Below, one piece after another: positions 1 through 11,089 of a stretch of DNA of 64,000 nt (position 1 is the first letter of the stretch; each line of letters opens with the position of its first letter). The stretch spans positions 18,376,501-18,440,500 of the forward strand of contig CM027377.1 of NCBI GenBank assembly GCA_015680905.1, written 5' to 3'. A program made the translations under genes and the position numbers. This stretch comes from Coptis chinensis (lineage: Eukaryota > Streptophyta > Magnoliopsida > Ranunculales > Ranunculaceae). Below the pieces are notes generated by a model that had not been told where the DNA came from, did not search any database, and saw nothing but the letters and a program-made list of their open reading frames with translations.

Positions 1-770
1 TATCAAATAATAAATGAGAAATCGAAAACTTGATACAAATGCATTAAACTAATCTCATGGAATAATTAACGGGAAATCAGAAACTGGATGCAAATGCATT
101 GAACTGACCTCAAAGATTTAATTAATGGAAAATCGGAAATTGAATGCAACTCCATTGAACTAACCTCAAAGAGAAATTAATTATAAATTAGAAACATGAT
201 GCAAATGCGTGGAACTAATCTTAAATAATAATTAACGGAAAATCAAAAACTTGATGCAATTGCACGAAACTAATCTCAAAAAATAAACCAGATGCAAATA
301 CAATGAACTAATCTTAATAAATAATTAACGGAAAATCGGAAACTAGATGCAAATTCATTGAACTAACCTCAAACAATAGTTAATGGGAAATTGGAAACTA
401 GCTGCAAATGCAACCTTATCAAATAATAAATCAGAAATCAGAAATCGAAAACTGGAAACTAGATGCAAATGCACCAAACTAATCTCACATAATAATTAAC
501 GGAAAATCAGAAACTGGATGCAAATACATTGAACTGACCTCAAATAAATAATTAACAGGAAATTAGAAATTAGATGCAAATGTATTGAGCTAACTGCAAA
601 GAATAATTAACGAGAAATCGGAAACTGGATGCAACTGCATTGAACTAACCTCAAAAAATAAATAATGGGAATAAAAAATCGGATGCAACTACATTGAACT
701 AACCTCAAAATATAAATAACGTAAAATCAGAAACTGGATGCAAATGCATTGAACTAACCTCAAAACATAG
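1..770. repeat. AT-rich minisatellite array 1, unit about 55 bp
   Basis: About fourteen degenerate head-to-tail units. Each carries a recognisable core: ATTAACGGGAAATC, then GAAACTGGATGCAAATGCA, then TTGAACTAACCTCAAA. Spacing between successive 'cattgaact' motifs is about 54-56 bp. The array is cut by the left window edge. No open frame runs through it. It is not a CRISPR array, because the units are contiguous and diverged, without unique spacers. Confidence 0.9.
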
Positions 771-1310
771 TTAGGTTATATGTTGTGGGAATGTCTCGAT
801 AAGTACAGTTTTGCATTTAAAATGGTACGTGTTTATCTTATCTCTTTCCGTATGATTGAGAACTCCTTGCTATTCAAATAGCTTTAATATATATGAACTT
901 CACCTTATTAGGCAATCTCACAGAACTTCAATCAAACTTCTATTATTAAACAACAAAATGAAATTGAATTGAAAGGTTTTATCAAAGGTGAGTTTTTTTT
1001 TAATGGAAAGTGAGATTTTCACATTACAAGAAATTTGGATGAGTGATCAATATAATATTAATATATAATAATTCTATATATTTGCAAATATTTTTCAGAA
1101 TAAGTAATATAACAACACCCATTCGTAGATAATCTTTGAAGATTCCACATAGTAAGTAATACATATAATTTAAAGAATAATTGACATGAAATAAATCGGG
1201 AACTGGATAATCTTCGATGATCCCACATAGTAAATCAAGTATAATTTATTTTTTATGTCATGTTTGCAAGGACACTATAGATTGATCAGTAGAAATTGGT
1301 ATTACACACC
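771..1310. other. AT-rich flank of array 1, related to 2711-3120
   Basis: The first roughly 370 bp match the DNA that follows array 2. Shared blocks include 'atgtctcga', 'tcaatcaaacttctattatt' and 'acaacacccattcg' against 'aaagacacccgttcat'. So array plus flank has been duplicated as a unit. The rest is AT-rich and holds no gene I can support. Confidence 0.6.
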
Positions 1311-2720
1311 ACATTAGATAATTAAAAGAAAATCGGAAACTAGATTCAAATACATAACTGAGCTCAAAGAGTAATTAATGGAAAATTGAAAACTTTATGC
1401 AAATGCAATAAACTAAACTCAAAAAGTAATTAACTTGAAATCGGAAACTAGATGCAATTGCATTAAACTAACGTCAAGAAATAACTAACGGAAAATTAGA
1501 AATTGGATGCAAATACTTGAAAAATATTTAACGAAAAATTGGAAATAGTATGCAAATACATCAAACAAACCTCAAATAATAACTAATGGGAAACTAGAAG
1601 CTGGATGCAAATGCATTGAACTAAACTTAAAAATAATTAACAAAAAATAAAAAACCGAATGCAATTGCATTGAACTAACATCATAGAATAATTGGTGGGA
1701 AATCAGAAACTAAATGCAAATGCATTGAAATAACCTCAAATAATAGTTAACAAGAAATCAGAAACCGGATGTAATTGCAGCGAATTAACCTCAAAACATA
1801 AATAATCAGAAACTAGATGCAGATGTATTGAACTAACCTTAAGGAGTTATTAACGGGAAATCAGAAACTAGATGCAAATGCAATGAACTAATCTCAAAGA
1901 CTAACTAACGAAATATTGAAAAATAGATGAAACTGCACTGAACTAACCTAAATGAATAATTAACGGGAAATTATAAATTTGATGTAACTGCATTGAATTA
2001 ATCTCAAAAAATAATTAACGAAAAATCGAAAACTTGATGCAAAAACATTGAACTAACCTCAAAGAACAATTAACATAAAAACGGAAATTGGATGCAACTG
2101 CATTAAACTAACCTCAAAGAATAATTAACTGAAAATCAAAATTGGATACAACTGCATTAAACTAAAATCATAGATTAACTAACGTAAAATTAGAAATTAG
2201 ATGCAAATGCATTGAAATAACCTCAAAGAATAGTTAACTGAAAATCGGAAGTCGGATGTAACTGTATCACACTAACCTCAAAGTATAAATAACTAGAAAT
2301 TGTAAACTATCGAACTAACCTAGAAAATAATTAACGGGAAATCAGAAACTGGATGCAGATGTATTGAACTAACCTCTAAGAGTAATTAACATGAAGATTG
2401 GAACCTAGATGCAAATGCAATGAACTAATATCAAAGATTAATTAACGAAACATCGAAAATTGGATGCAACTGTACTGAATTAACCTTAATGAATAACAAA
2501 TAGGAAATCATAAAGTGAATGCAATTGTACTGAACTAATATCAAATAATAATTAACGGAAAATTGGAAACTTGATGCAATTATTGCATTGAACTAACCTC
2601 AATGAATAATTAATGAGAAATTGGAAACTGGATGGAACGTACTACATTGAACTAACCTTAAAGAAAAATTAATGGAAAATCAGAAACTTGATGCAAATGC
2701 ATTGAACTAATAACCCTAAA
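1311..2720. repeat. AT-rich minisatellite array 2, unit about 55 bp
   Basis: About twenty-five degenerate copies of the same unit as array 1, in the same orientation. Each has a GAAACTGGATGCAAATGCA-like core and CTAACCTCAAA-like ends. Units drift by point changes and short indels, which suggests an old array. Confidence 0.9.
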
Positions 2721-3120
2721 ACATGTTTGTATTATATGTAGGGGGAATAAATGTCTCGACAAATATAGTTTTGTATTTTAAGTAGTGTTTATCATAATTT
2801 TATTATTATGATTGGGAATGTCTTCCTATTCAAGTAGCTTCAATATTATTTTCGTCACATTTGGCATTCTCACAAAATTTCAATCAAACTTCTATTATTA
2901 AACCTAACAACAAAAAGAAGTCACCGAGTTTTATCAAGGTTTAGTGCTTCTTTTTTATAGAGAGTGGTGTAAAAAATTTGAATGAGTGATTAATGTAATT
3001 TGCATATCTCATAGCTATGCACAGCTAACTATGTATATATATATATATATATATGCATAGTTGCTAATATTTTTTTAGAATAATTTAATATAAAGACACC
3101 CGTTCATAGAACGGGTTCGA
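2721..3120. other. flank of array 2, with a (TA)n run and a 7-bp-stem hairpin
   Basis: Paralogous to the flank of array 1. A short (TA)n run lies near 3033-3053. At 3099-3115 there is a perfect hairpin CCCGTTC-ATA-GAACGGG. Such a hairpin near the end of an AT-rich, minisatellite-bearing sequence recalls non-autonomous Helitron 3' ends. The expected CTRR terminus about ten bases later is not present (the bases read 'ttcgaaagctg'), so the assignment is tentative. Confidence 0.4.
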
Positions 3121-3691
3121 AAGCTGTGGTGTTTCTCTACAATGGATTAGATAGAGTATTAATAAGTTATTGATTCATTTGGAGTTGAGTGCTTGTTATG
3201 CTGTGATCTTCAAAGTGCTTATGAAGGCCTTGCTTGAATTGATTCAATTCAAATGATTGTACAATAAACCACACAATTAATACTTTTCATTACATAATTT
3301 GATGGTGCTGCTGCCCGTACCCAAAACTTTGTTAACATCTCAAAGTTCGAACTCTCAAAAAGGTATTTGCAACTAATTTCCTTGATATGGATACATTTGG
3401 TGGTGGAAGTGTGGAACAACCTATACACTATCCTGGCTTTAGACTTTAGAGTCGAGACCACATTATCCTTAGCTAGCAGAACCTACCAATATCTTATGAT
3501 TTATATCAAGTTAGACCAATATGTATGTTATGCATAATCAACATCAAAAGAGTTTTGAATTCTTCTCCTTGTTGCATGTTCCAAGGGGGCCTAAAGGATT
3601 TCCAATTAAGGTGCTAACTGATTCTGCCTGGAAATGCCAGCCTTCAGCTTTCTATGCATAGAATGGACAAATAATAATTTTCAACCCTTAT
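3121..3691. other. intergenic, no gene seen
   Basis: AT-rich DNA with only short, non-conserved open frames. I see no coding signal or RNA gene. Confidence 0.5.
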
Positions 3692-3700
3692 TATTAACTC

Positions 3701-3901
3701 AGCCTGGGCTACCACGAGAATATCTTTATATGGATGAGGGTTCCGAGACCGTTGGATGTGTGATCCAACCGTTCGAAAATCAAAAACAAAAATATAGAGA
3801 GAAAATGTAAATTTGTTTTTTTTATTTTCAGACTGTTGGATCACACATCCAACGGTCTCGAATCTCGTCCCTACGAAAATATTCTCGGAGTAGACGAACT
3901 C
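3701..3901. mobile_element. Mutator-like MITE
   Basis: A 201-bp segment whose two ends form long imperfect terminal inverted repeats. The inner part is near perfect: 'gagaccgttggatgtgtgat' on the left and its reverse complement on the right at about 3841-3862. The outer part includes 'acgagaatat' and 'atattctcgg'. It is flanked by the 9-bp direct repeat TATTAACTC at 3692-3700 and 3902-3910. A 9-bp TSD with long inverted repeats is the signature of Mutator-like elements, and the small size without an ORF makes it a MITE. The outermost boundary is uncertain because the terminal bases pair poorly. Confidence 0.75.
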
Positions 3902-3910
3902 TATTAACTC

Positions 3911-5962
3911 TAGCTATCCACATGTTGAAGGTTTAATGATGCGTTGGCAGCATAATTTTGGAACCAAAGTACCAAAAATACTTAGTATTTGATTAATTGG
4001 TATAATTTTGCAAGGGAAGTGGGAGGACAACTTTATTCTTTTTACAGAAAGAAAATATATATATAGTTAACTCATATACAACAAATATAGGTTAAGTAGA
4101 GTAGTACCTTAAATGATCATCATGCTAATGCTGATCTAATATCTTAGCTAAGCAAAATTAGAATACTGGATTATGCAAGATTGGGTAGAGAGAATTCTTG
4201 GTATGTTTGTGATTAGTGTGACAATATATATAACTAAGTGAACATATTTATGGTGGGTGTAACATGCATGGCTAGTGGCCTTCTAACATAATTGTTAATT
4301 GAACGCATTGTTGGTTTGCCACATGCACTACTCTATAATAATTCATAAGTCAACCGCGCGTTAATTTATCAAATAACTTGATGATTACACTAAGAATCTT
4401 AGATTAGATCAGAACTTTATAGGCCCGTTAGTTAATTCAAAAACTTATCTGTTCCAAGTTTGTTCCTCGTATATGTTATTCTTATGCTCTTCGATAGCGG
4501 TTGTCGATATGTAACACCTCATTTGGTTACCTTCTATCTTACATGTCTGTCTTGAGGAATAGTGATCATTCTCATTCACCAGCTGAATCTATTTAGATTG
4601 CCTATGTACTCTCTTGTTGGGGGATCAAGCCACACCGGTCTCTTTCTCCATCCTCACTTTTCTCTCTCTCTTTCTAGTCTCTTCTCTTTTATATCCTCAC
4701 TCTTTAATCCTAGGCTCCTAGCCCTCTAGTTCTCTTTAAGTTTATTTTATGAGACATAGTATGGTTTTGAGCCTGTTCTCTTGGCCTAATACATACAAGA
4801 TTCATACCATTTTTTTTTTAATGGATACATTGTCTATTTTTTCCCCCTAGTTAGGATTAATTATCTTATAATTCTTGCATGATCTGTAACAGCCTGAATT
4901 GCGATGCAATCAAAATTCTTAATATTATCTGCATGAAGGTATCATAAGCATGAGAGCATGACAAAATACTAAAATATAACAGATTACCTGGTTAGGCCTA
5001 TGGTGATTGCGTATAAACGAACATATTCTACCTGGAGAACATTTCTATAAAACACACATGGTGACTGGTAAGACATTTGGTATATTGACACATGATGTTG
5101 CTTGAATACAAATGGGACACCATAAAGGTTTTCCTTGGTCGATATCATAGGCTTAGTGGACTAGAATTATATACACATTTTACACCAAATTTGGGAAGTA
5201 TCACTTTTTTTAAGAAGTATCACTAAACTGAACTCACAAGCTAATTGTGGGTATTTCATTCGGGAAAAATGGCAAGGTTTATCCTTCAATTTATGTGTTT
5301 TAGTGGATGTTTTGCGCTGCAAAGTCACAATTATTTGTTCGCATTAGAAAAAAATTCATAATACATCCGCATTGTATGCATACTGCATACAAGAGAGTTA
5401 CTTTGCATAGGGAGACATTTATTTGTTGTTTTTTTCATGTTAAAGAACAGAATTTGTCGCTCCTAGTGCTCCCTGGATAGTTTGAAACCATAATGGTGGA
5501 AGGTAAAAAGCTAATTAAGAACACCACCAAAAATGAACAAACATACAGCTAATTGCAGGCCTAGTATTCCAGCAAGCAGTCACTCATTCATTTCCCAAGT
5601 CAGTTAGTTTCCAGTTTCTATGGATGCCTAACTTTCTTGGACATACAATTGCCGAGTTTATAAGAGTATAGAATGTCCTGATAGAATTTACTTTAAATTC
5701 ACCTAAAAGTTCTAATGTTGTAAAGAAATTCTCCCTTCACTCTGTAATTGATTCATGAAAGTCAAATGATTTTTCTCAAACCAGTACTAGGCACCAAGCC
5801 CAAATTTCATTAACTAGGATGGGCCTAAACGATAAGCCCACAAAAATATATAGCCACGTAAGCAGACACGTCAGAATTTTAGAGAGAGAAAAAACAAGCA
5901 AACGCTCTTTCTCCAACCAACCGTTTCACGTAACAAGTCGATCACAAACAAGATAATAAACA
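3911..5962. other. intergenic DNA and presumed promoter of the 5963 gene
   Basis: No gene is recognised. The last part is the presumed promoter and 5' leader of the gene at 5963. It has a TATA-like 'aaaatatatagcc' at about 5843-5855, followed by 'cacgtaag' and 'acacgtca', which carry ACGT cores that bZIP factors can bind. A pyrimidine-rich stretch at 4630-4700 is unexplained. Confidence 0.4.
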
Positions 5963-6547
5963 ATGTCTTCCATTCCCATCATCACATACACCTCTGTAAC
6001 TCCAAAGCATCCTCAAATCCCCTCCAACATACTCTTTACAAACTTTCCCTCCAACTCCACTTTCAAAAACACCAAACCATTCATCACTAAACTCTTTGTT
6101 TCCTCTCCAACTAACAAAACCACACCAAAAACTACCACTTCAAAACCTACTGAAGAAACTATCTTTTTTGATGGTGGAGCTCATTATGGTGACTTGTTAG
6201 CTAACTTGTTACTTGGTTTTACTCTTTTTTGGTTACCATTAACTTTAGCAGCTGTTTCAAGAGCATTTTTTTTAAGATACAGGTTTACAAACTTAAGGGT
6301 AACTGTTATTTCTGGGTTAAGTGGTCAAGATAGGAGTGATTTTTCATATAAAGTTATTAAGGATGTGAAAGTTGTTCCACGTTTTATTGGTGAGTGGGGT
6401 GATATTATTATTACTTTGAAAGATGGAACTATAGTTGATCTTAGAAGTGTTCCTAAGTTTAGAGAAATTGCTAAGTATTGTCTTTCTATGGTTGATAATA
6501 AGTCTGTTGGGACTGATGTAAATGAAGCTGTGCCTAAAGGGCTTTGA
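5963..6547 (+). CDS. plastid-targeted membrane protein with a bacterial-type PH domain (DUF304/bPH family)
   Basis: An intronless 194-codon frame. The start sits in AACAATGTC, a good plant context. Residues 1 to about 60 are rich in Ser, Thr, Lys and Pro with almost no acidic residues, as in a chloroplast transit peptide. A hydrophobic segment (about 78-99, LLANLLLGFTLFWLPLTLAA) is a likely membrane helix. Residues about 104-172 read like the bacterial PH (bPH/YdbT-type) fold: YRFTNLRVTVISGL, then DFSYKVIKDVKVVP, WGDIIITLKDG and VDLRSVP. This architecture occurs in cyanobacterial and plastid proteins of unknown biochemical role. I infer a plastid membrane location and know no enzymatic activity. 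The C-terminal tail (about 180-194) is unstructured. The domain assignment comes from motif reading alone. Confidence 0.8.
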   Translation: MSSIPIITYTSVTPKHPQIPSNILFTNFPSNSTFKNTKPFITKLFVSSPTNKTTPKTTTSKPTEETIFFDGGAHYGDLLANLLLGFTLFWLPLTLAAVSRAFFLRYRFTNLRVTVISGLSGQDRSDFSYKVIKDVKVVPRFIGEWGDIIITLKDGTIVDLRSVPKFREIAKYCLSMVDNKSVGTDVNEAVPKGL

Positions 6548-7207
6548 GTGTTTGGGATAATGTACTGATTTTGTAAAGTGGTGTTGATGATGGTGGTCTT
6601 GTTAATCTCCTCTTAAGAGGTATGCTATTTTTTTCTTTTTTTCTTCTTCGCTGATTAATTTATCGGAAATTGTAATTGGATGTTATATTTTTGTTGTGAA
6701 ATTGTAATTAAGCGAAGTTTGTTTGGAGATATATATAAATGCTATTGGAATTGAGCTATGTCATGCTTTTAAGTGTTTACTCTAAAATGGATGTTATAGT
6801 GGCTTTGTTGTTCCTGTATGTGTTGTGTAAAGTGAGATATTAGCGTAAACCACAAAATGTAGGATTTCCAGAATTGACATTATGGATTAAGTAAATCATA
6901 AGATATTTGAATTGTATAAAGACATACGAAAATTTGTATTTTTTTACATTTTCACGTACGCCTCCACAAAGTATTTCAGTTTGACAGGAAAACTTATAGT
7001 ATAACTAAAGCTGATTAGTAATTTGTACTGAGTAATCGAAAACTGATTTCTTTGATAACCCTTTAGAGTTTAGAACTTTTCATCCAATATGTGTGATACA
7101 TTGATATATTTTCTTACCTTATAATTTCTCGAGGAATCATCATAAAACCATAAAACCATGTGATTGAGGAGTAATCAATTGAGCTTCCCTTTATAGCCGG
7201 AGGAAGA
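6548..7207. other. 3' flank of the PH-domain gene, intergenic
   Basis: Contains the 3' UTR of the preceding gene, with T-rich and TTGT-rich stretches as expected near plant poly(A) sites. No further gene is visible before the retrotransposon TSD at 7208-7212. Confidence 0.45.
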
Positions 7208-7212
7208 GACAT

Positions 7213-7741
7213 TGTAGGGGAGTGATATTCTCTATCCAGCACGCGCTTAACATGGTGGAACTAATGCACCGACCTATGGTCCCAGGTCGCATCCATGAGC
7301 CAACATCGCACCACATGACAGATCGCAACATCATGCGAACTACGCTGCAAAGCGATGACCACGGACCCTATCCATAAGCAATCATGGTGAAGATGTACTT
7401 GCACTCATCCTAAGCTGTCGATCGGTCGCGACATGAAGCTACTCGCCCGCACTGATCGCCACTCCTCATCATCGCGGACCTATGTAGATATTTCTCCGTG
7501 CTCCCATGATCCACACCCCACGCGTTGGTGACATCCTTTACACGTGGAGGTGGGGATACACTTTCAATCTCTATAAATACCCTCCTATGAACTCACGCCC
7601 GGACTGATTCTACTTTGAGCCGGGGAACCCGAGTAAGATCGTGGCGGTTAAGCTCTCAAAACCGAACTTCGGTCTCACCCATCCATCCATATCGGTCCTC
7701 CAGGATCGTTTTGTAAGGAATAATCACATCACACCTTTACA
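7213..7741 (+). repeat. 5' LTR of the Tat element
   Basis: Begins TGTAGGGGAGTGATATTC directly after TSD GACAT and ends ACACCTTTACA. A TATA box (TATAAATA, 7572-7579) lies about 30 bp downstream of an ACACGTGG G-box at about 7540, which suggests the U3 promoter. It is collinear with 17913-18445, with long identical blocks separated by small indels at CG-rich spots. Confidence 0.92.
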
Positions 7742-8059
7742 TCGGGCGCCTCGTGGTACCGATTACTTGAGAAACCAAACCACTTTACAAATCGGAAGCC
7801 AAAAATCAAAACAAAAGATTCTCAAGCCCACGAAGCATGGCAAGCCTGAAGCTCAATTCCACACTTTGGCGGGACCTAGGAACAATGAATGAACAAATTG
7901 CCCAACTCGGATAAGAAAAGCGTCACATTACGTGCACAAGTTGATACGCGAGCCCACTAGTCCGGCGGCACGCGAAGACGGCGTCATCAGCGTCGGTCAA
8001 CAAGATCACCGAAGCTAAACCAAAGGCTCGACAAGAATGCGGTCAAGAAAGATTCCACC

Positions 8060-8690
8060 CGGATAGTGCGAGAAAATGTTGAAAACCTATCGTGCATCTC
8101 CATTTTCTTTGAAGTACTTCACAAGGTCTCCCTCCCGATTTTGTCCAACCACGGTTCCCATTTTGTATGGCGGTCGCACATGCCCGGCCGATATATAGCG
8201 CGATATGCTCAAAGCCTCGCTACTTTACAAAGAGAGTTCGACCATCTCCGATCACGCAGCTCTTTCAAAGCAAGTTTAAAGGGCGGCCCTTTCGATTGGT
8301 TCTTCTCCCTCGAGGCGGACTCCATCTGAAGCTTGAGCGACTTACCGACATGTTCGCGAACCGAGACGTGCACAAATGAGGCGCAAGAAGGGTGATCTCA
8401 ATTCACTCTTCCATTTCGCTCGGGCAAGGAGGAACCTACTGACTCCTTCTTAAGCCGGTTCAAAACGAGCTCTTGGACATGGAAAGCGGCCTCAAAGGAA
8501 TCATTTGCCGCAGGTGGCTTTCCAACCGCTGTCGCACCCGCAACACCGACCTAACCGTGTCGCTCTTGAAAGACCAACCCGAAGCGTTGGAAACATGCTT
8601 TCGAGTAGATAAATACATCAAAGCGCAAGAGGCTTTTTAAAACGTAAACGAAGCGAAGAAGAAACGTAAGAGGGAGAGGTTTACGAAGTA
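8060..8690 (+). pseudogene. gag remnant of the Tat element
   Basis: Pieces of a gag-like frame are readable with stops and frame changes. A segment at about 8255-8335 reads SLKGGPFDWFFSLEADSI, matching the conserved 'L.G.A..WF..L...SI' block of plant Ty3/gypsy capsid proteins. Basic, Lys/Arg-rich sequence follows near 8640-8690. No intact zinc knuckle was found. Gag would form the particle that packages element RNA; this copy cannot encode a full one as read. Confidence 0.6.
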
Positions 8691-9329
8691 GCATCATCCT
8701 CAGGAAACGACCGGCGGCAAGGGCAACCTCCGGACCAAACCAAGAAATGATGGAATCGCCGTGCTCACCGGATCTCCTAGTTACATACTAGAAAAGATCA
8801 GCGGTGCATTCTACCGACGGAGATAAAGGCGACCAACAAATCGCCCGGACCGACCCTACTGCGCTTTTCACCGCGCCCAATTGCCGCGTAGACCGACGTC
8901 TGGCTGGGGCTCAAGCATTACCGCAAGACCTAGTCGGTGGGCACATCAAGCAAGATACACAAATATACGACGGCGACTGCTTACAAACTCATGGCCCGAG
9001 GATCTGGCGAGTCCCCACCTGACGGGCGACCTCGAGGTCTCAAAGTCGCCCTCATAGCAGAGGGCGCTCGGAGAACGCGATCCATCAAGATCGCCGATCA
9101 CCCGCGTCAAGAAGGTCGCGACCACGGCAGGGTAACCATCCACATGATCACTCTCCAAGATGACTCCGCCTCCGAGTTCACGGGGAAAAAAAAGCGGCGT
9201 AGGTGCCCTCCATGAAGTATACAATTTCTCTTCACAAAGCTGCGGCCGTGCCGCGCGATTCAGCTCGCATGAAACGGAGACATCACCTTCTCGGAGGCCG
9301 AATTCTCAACAAAGGTGCGCCTCCCATAC

Positions 9330-9720
9330 AACGAGATGCTCGTGGTCCACGTCAAAATCGATGATTTGGACCGTCAAGCGAAGTTTTGATCGACCTGGCG
9401 GCTCTTGCGATATTTTGTTCTACCACACGATCCAAGAGATGAACTTACCAAAGTCGGTCTTCATAGACCCCATTGCACCCTCTTCGGATTCAACGGTTCG
9501 AGCCGATCCAATAGGAGACATCATCCTCCCGGTTTGATTGGGATCCCGGGGGAGGACAAAGTCGAACTTCAACACGCCGGGCGTCTAGATACCAAGTCGT
9601 CCCTCTGGCGCCATCCTAGGGCGGGCCGGTGGATACATCGGATGCAAGCCCGTGACCAGTCCACGTTGCACCAAGTCATCCGTTTTTCGGCCAAGGGGAA
9701 TGATGGAACCGAAACAACCC
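9330..9720 (+). pseudogene. retroviral-type aspartic protease remnant
   Basis: At about 9380-9440 one frame reads a degenerate active-site region (GGSCDILFYHTIQEM), which aligns with the conserved 'D-x-G-S-S-x-D-I-L-F' block; the catalytic motif itself is disturbed. It is followed by IGDIILPV at about 9515-9537. In another frame, WIHRMQA and TLHQVIRF (about 9630-9690) match the segment that normally joins protease to reverse transcriptase in Tat elements. Frame changes separate these pieces. The order confirms a Ty3/gypsy polyprotein. Confidence 0.65.
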
Positions 9721-9992
9721 ATTTCGAGGCCCATCATTGTAACCCGATTATCGCAAAGAAACAAAACCACGGAACCTCCCATCTCCGTCGAAGAAGCGAA
9801 CCTACCAACTATACAATGACCAAAGATCTAGTAGCTAAAGTGAGATCTAAATAAGAACAAAGTAGCGGGGGCTCCACAAAGAGTTTCCACTCACCCCGAT
9901 CTCGACCACTACCAAAGCAAAGAAGCGCACTAACAAAGACAAAACTCGAGGTAAGCCCCATTGGAAATCACACGAGCAAGCAAAGTCTCGCA

Positions 9993-10334
9993 TTGATACC
10001 ATCGCCATCATCGGTTCGGTCCTATTCAGGCGCGAGCACAATGGTCGAAAAGCCGATCTACTTCACAAGCAAAGACACTCACTCCGCCAGAGAAGAACTA
10101 CTCTTTTACATAGAAAGAGCGGTCCTTGCTTTGTTATACTTTCGGCAAGAAAATTCGAGACCGTATTTCCGGGCTCATCCAATCAAAGTACTTACCGATC
10201 TCCCCTTGAAGAGGATTCTTCACAAAGAAAACAAGACTACTAGGATGGCAATATGGGCGAAGAGTCGAGGCGAGCACCACATGGACTTCGTCTGGCGATA
10301 TCGCGGAAGGTCAGTCGTTCTGCGGACTTCCTAG
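9993..10334 (+). pseudogene. RNase H (retroviral type) remnant of pol
   Basis: A 113-codon open stretch contains KPIYFTSKDTHSAREELLFY, then RPYFRAHPIKVLTDLPL and WAKSRGEHHMDFV. This is the RNase H region that follows reverse transcriptase in Ty3/gypsy pol. Just upstream, a different frame gives the connecting 'GSVLFRREHNG' motif. The preceding reverse transcriptase palm, including its paired-Asp motif, is not seen; only about 150 bp separates the protease tail from this domain. Confidence 0.75.
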
Positions 10335-10414
10335 CAGATTTCGGTCGGCGACCCTAATTGGGAGGCCCAAAAGCAGGTCGCGCGCAAGAAAGCGAGCATG
10401 CAAACAATCACGGT

Positions 10415-10715
10415 CTCTCGTCGATGGTTCCGGCAACCACGGAGGCGATTGGCATGGGAATCGTTTTAGTCTCCCCAGAGGAGCTATGGTAGAAGCAGTT
10501 CGATATAGACTTCCATGGCGTCCAACAACGGCGAGAATCTGAAGCACTAATAATGGGAATCGTCTGGCCGATCCATTTCGAGAGTAAAGGAGATCCAAAT
10601 CTTTAGTGACTTCATGGCCCAGTCGGTCGCTCGGGTTGCAAAAAGAAAGTACACTACCCGTGAAGGTAACCTCTCTAAATACCTTCAAGTTGTTAACGAT
10701 TTGCTTAGTCATTTA
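10415..10715 (+). pseudogene. second, archaeal-type RNase H remnant (Tat marker)
   Basis: Frames starting at about 10420 read VDGSGNHGG and then, after a shift, LPRGAMVEAV, matching the 'VDGSSN..G.GAGIVL.SPEG' start of the additional archaeal-type RNase H. Later pieces include ESEALIMGIV (about 10540) and weaker matches up to 10710. This extra domain between RNase H and integrase is diagnostic of the Tat lineage. It is split over at least three frames. Confidence 0.65.
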
Positions 10716-11089
10716 GCGAGCGACGATACACCATTTTGGCGTGCGTGGCGAACCGCCACGCAGATAGCTTGGCATACTTAGGCACTTTCGGATCGAATCG
10801 CGGTCCCTAGACAACCGATTATCGAAGTAGTCGATCGACTAGCTTACCAAGCGGACCAAGTCTTGACAATTAGCGACTGTGCCCTCTGCGAAGATCGACG
10901 AAGTCAATCCACGGATGCGACCTATTATACAATACATCGATGACGGCACACTCGAGGAGCCCCAAAGCCAAAGAGGGTTCCACACCGAAACGTAGCTATT
11001 GTTTGGTGAGCAATGAGATTATTCCGCCAAGTCCGCTAGGGGACCTCATCCGAGATGTATCGGTCGAGCAAGGCGGCTAATTTTTTTTG

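Noticed and set aside
1-2720. CRISPR-like repeat array
   Set aside because: Units are contiguous and diverged, have no constant repeat with unique spacers, and lie in plant nuclear DNA.
3249-3461. 70-codon minus-strand frame
   Set aside because: No motif, no conserved composition, AT-rich intergenic context.
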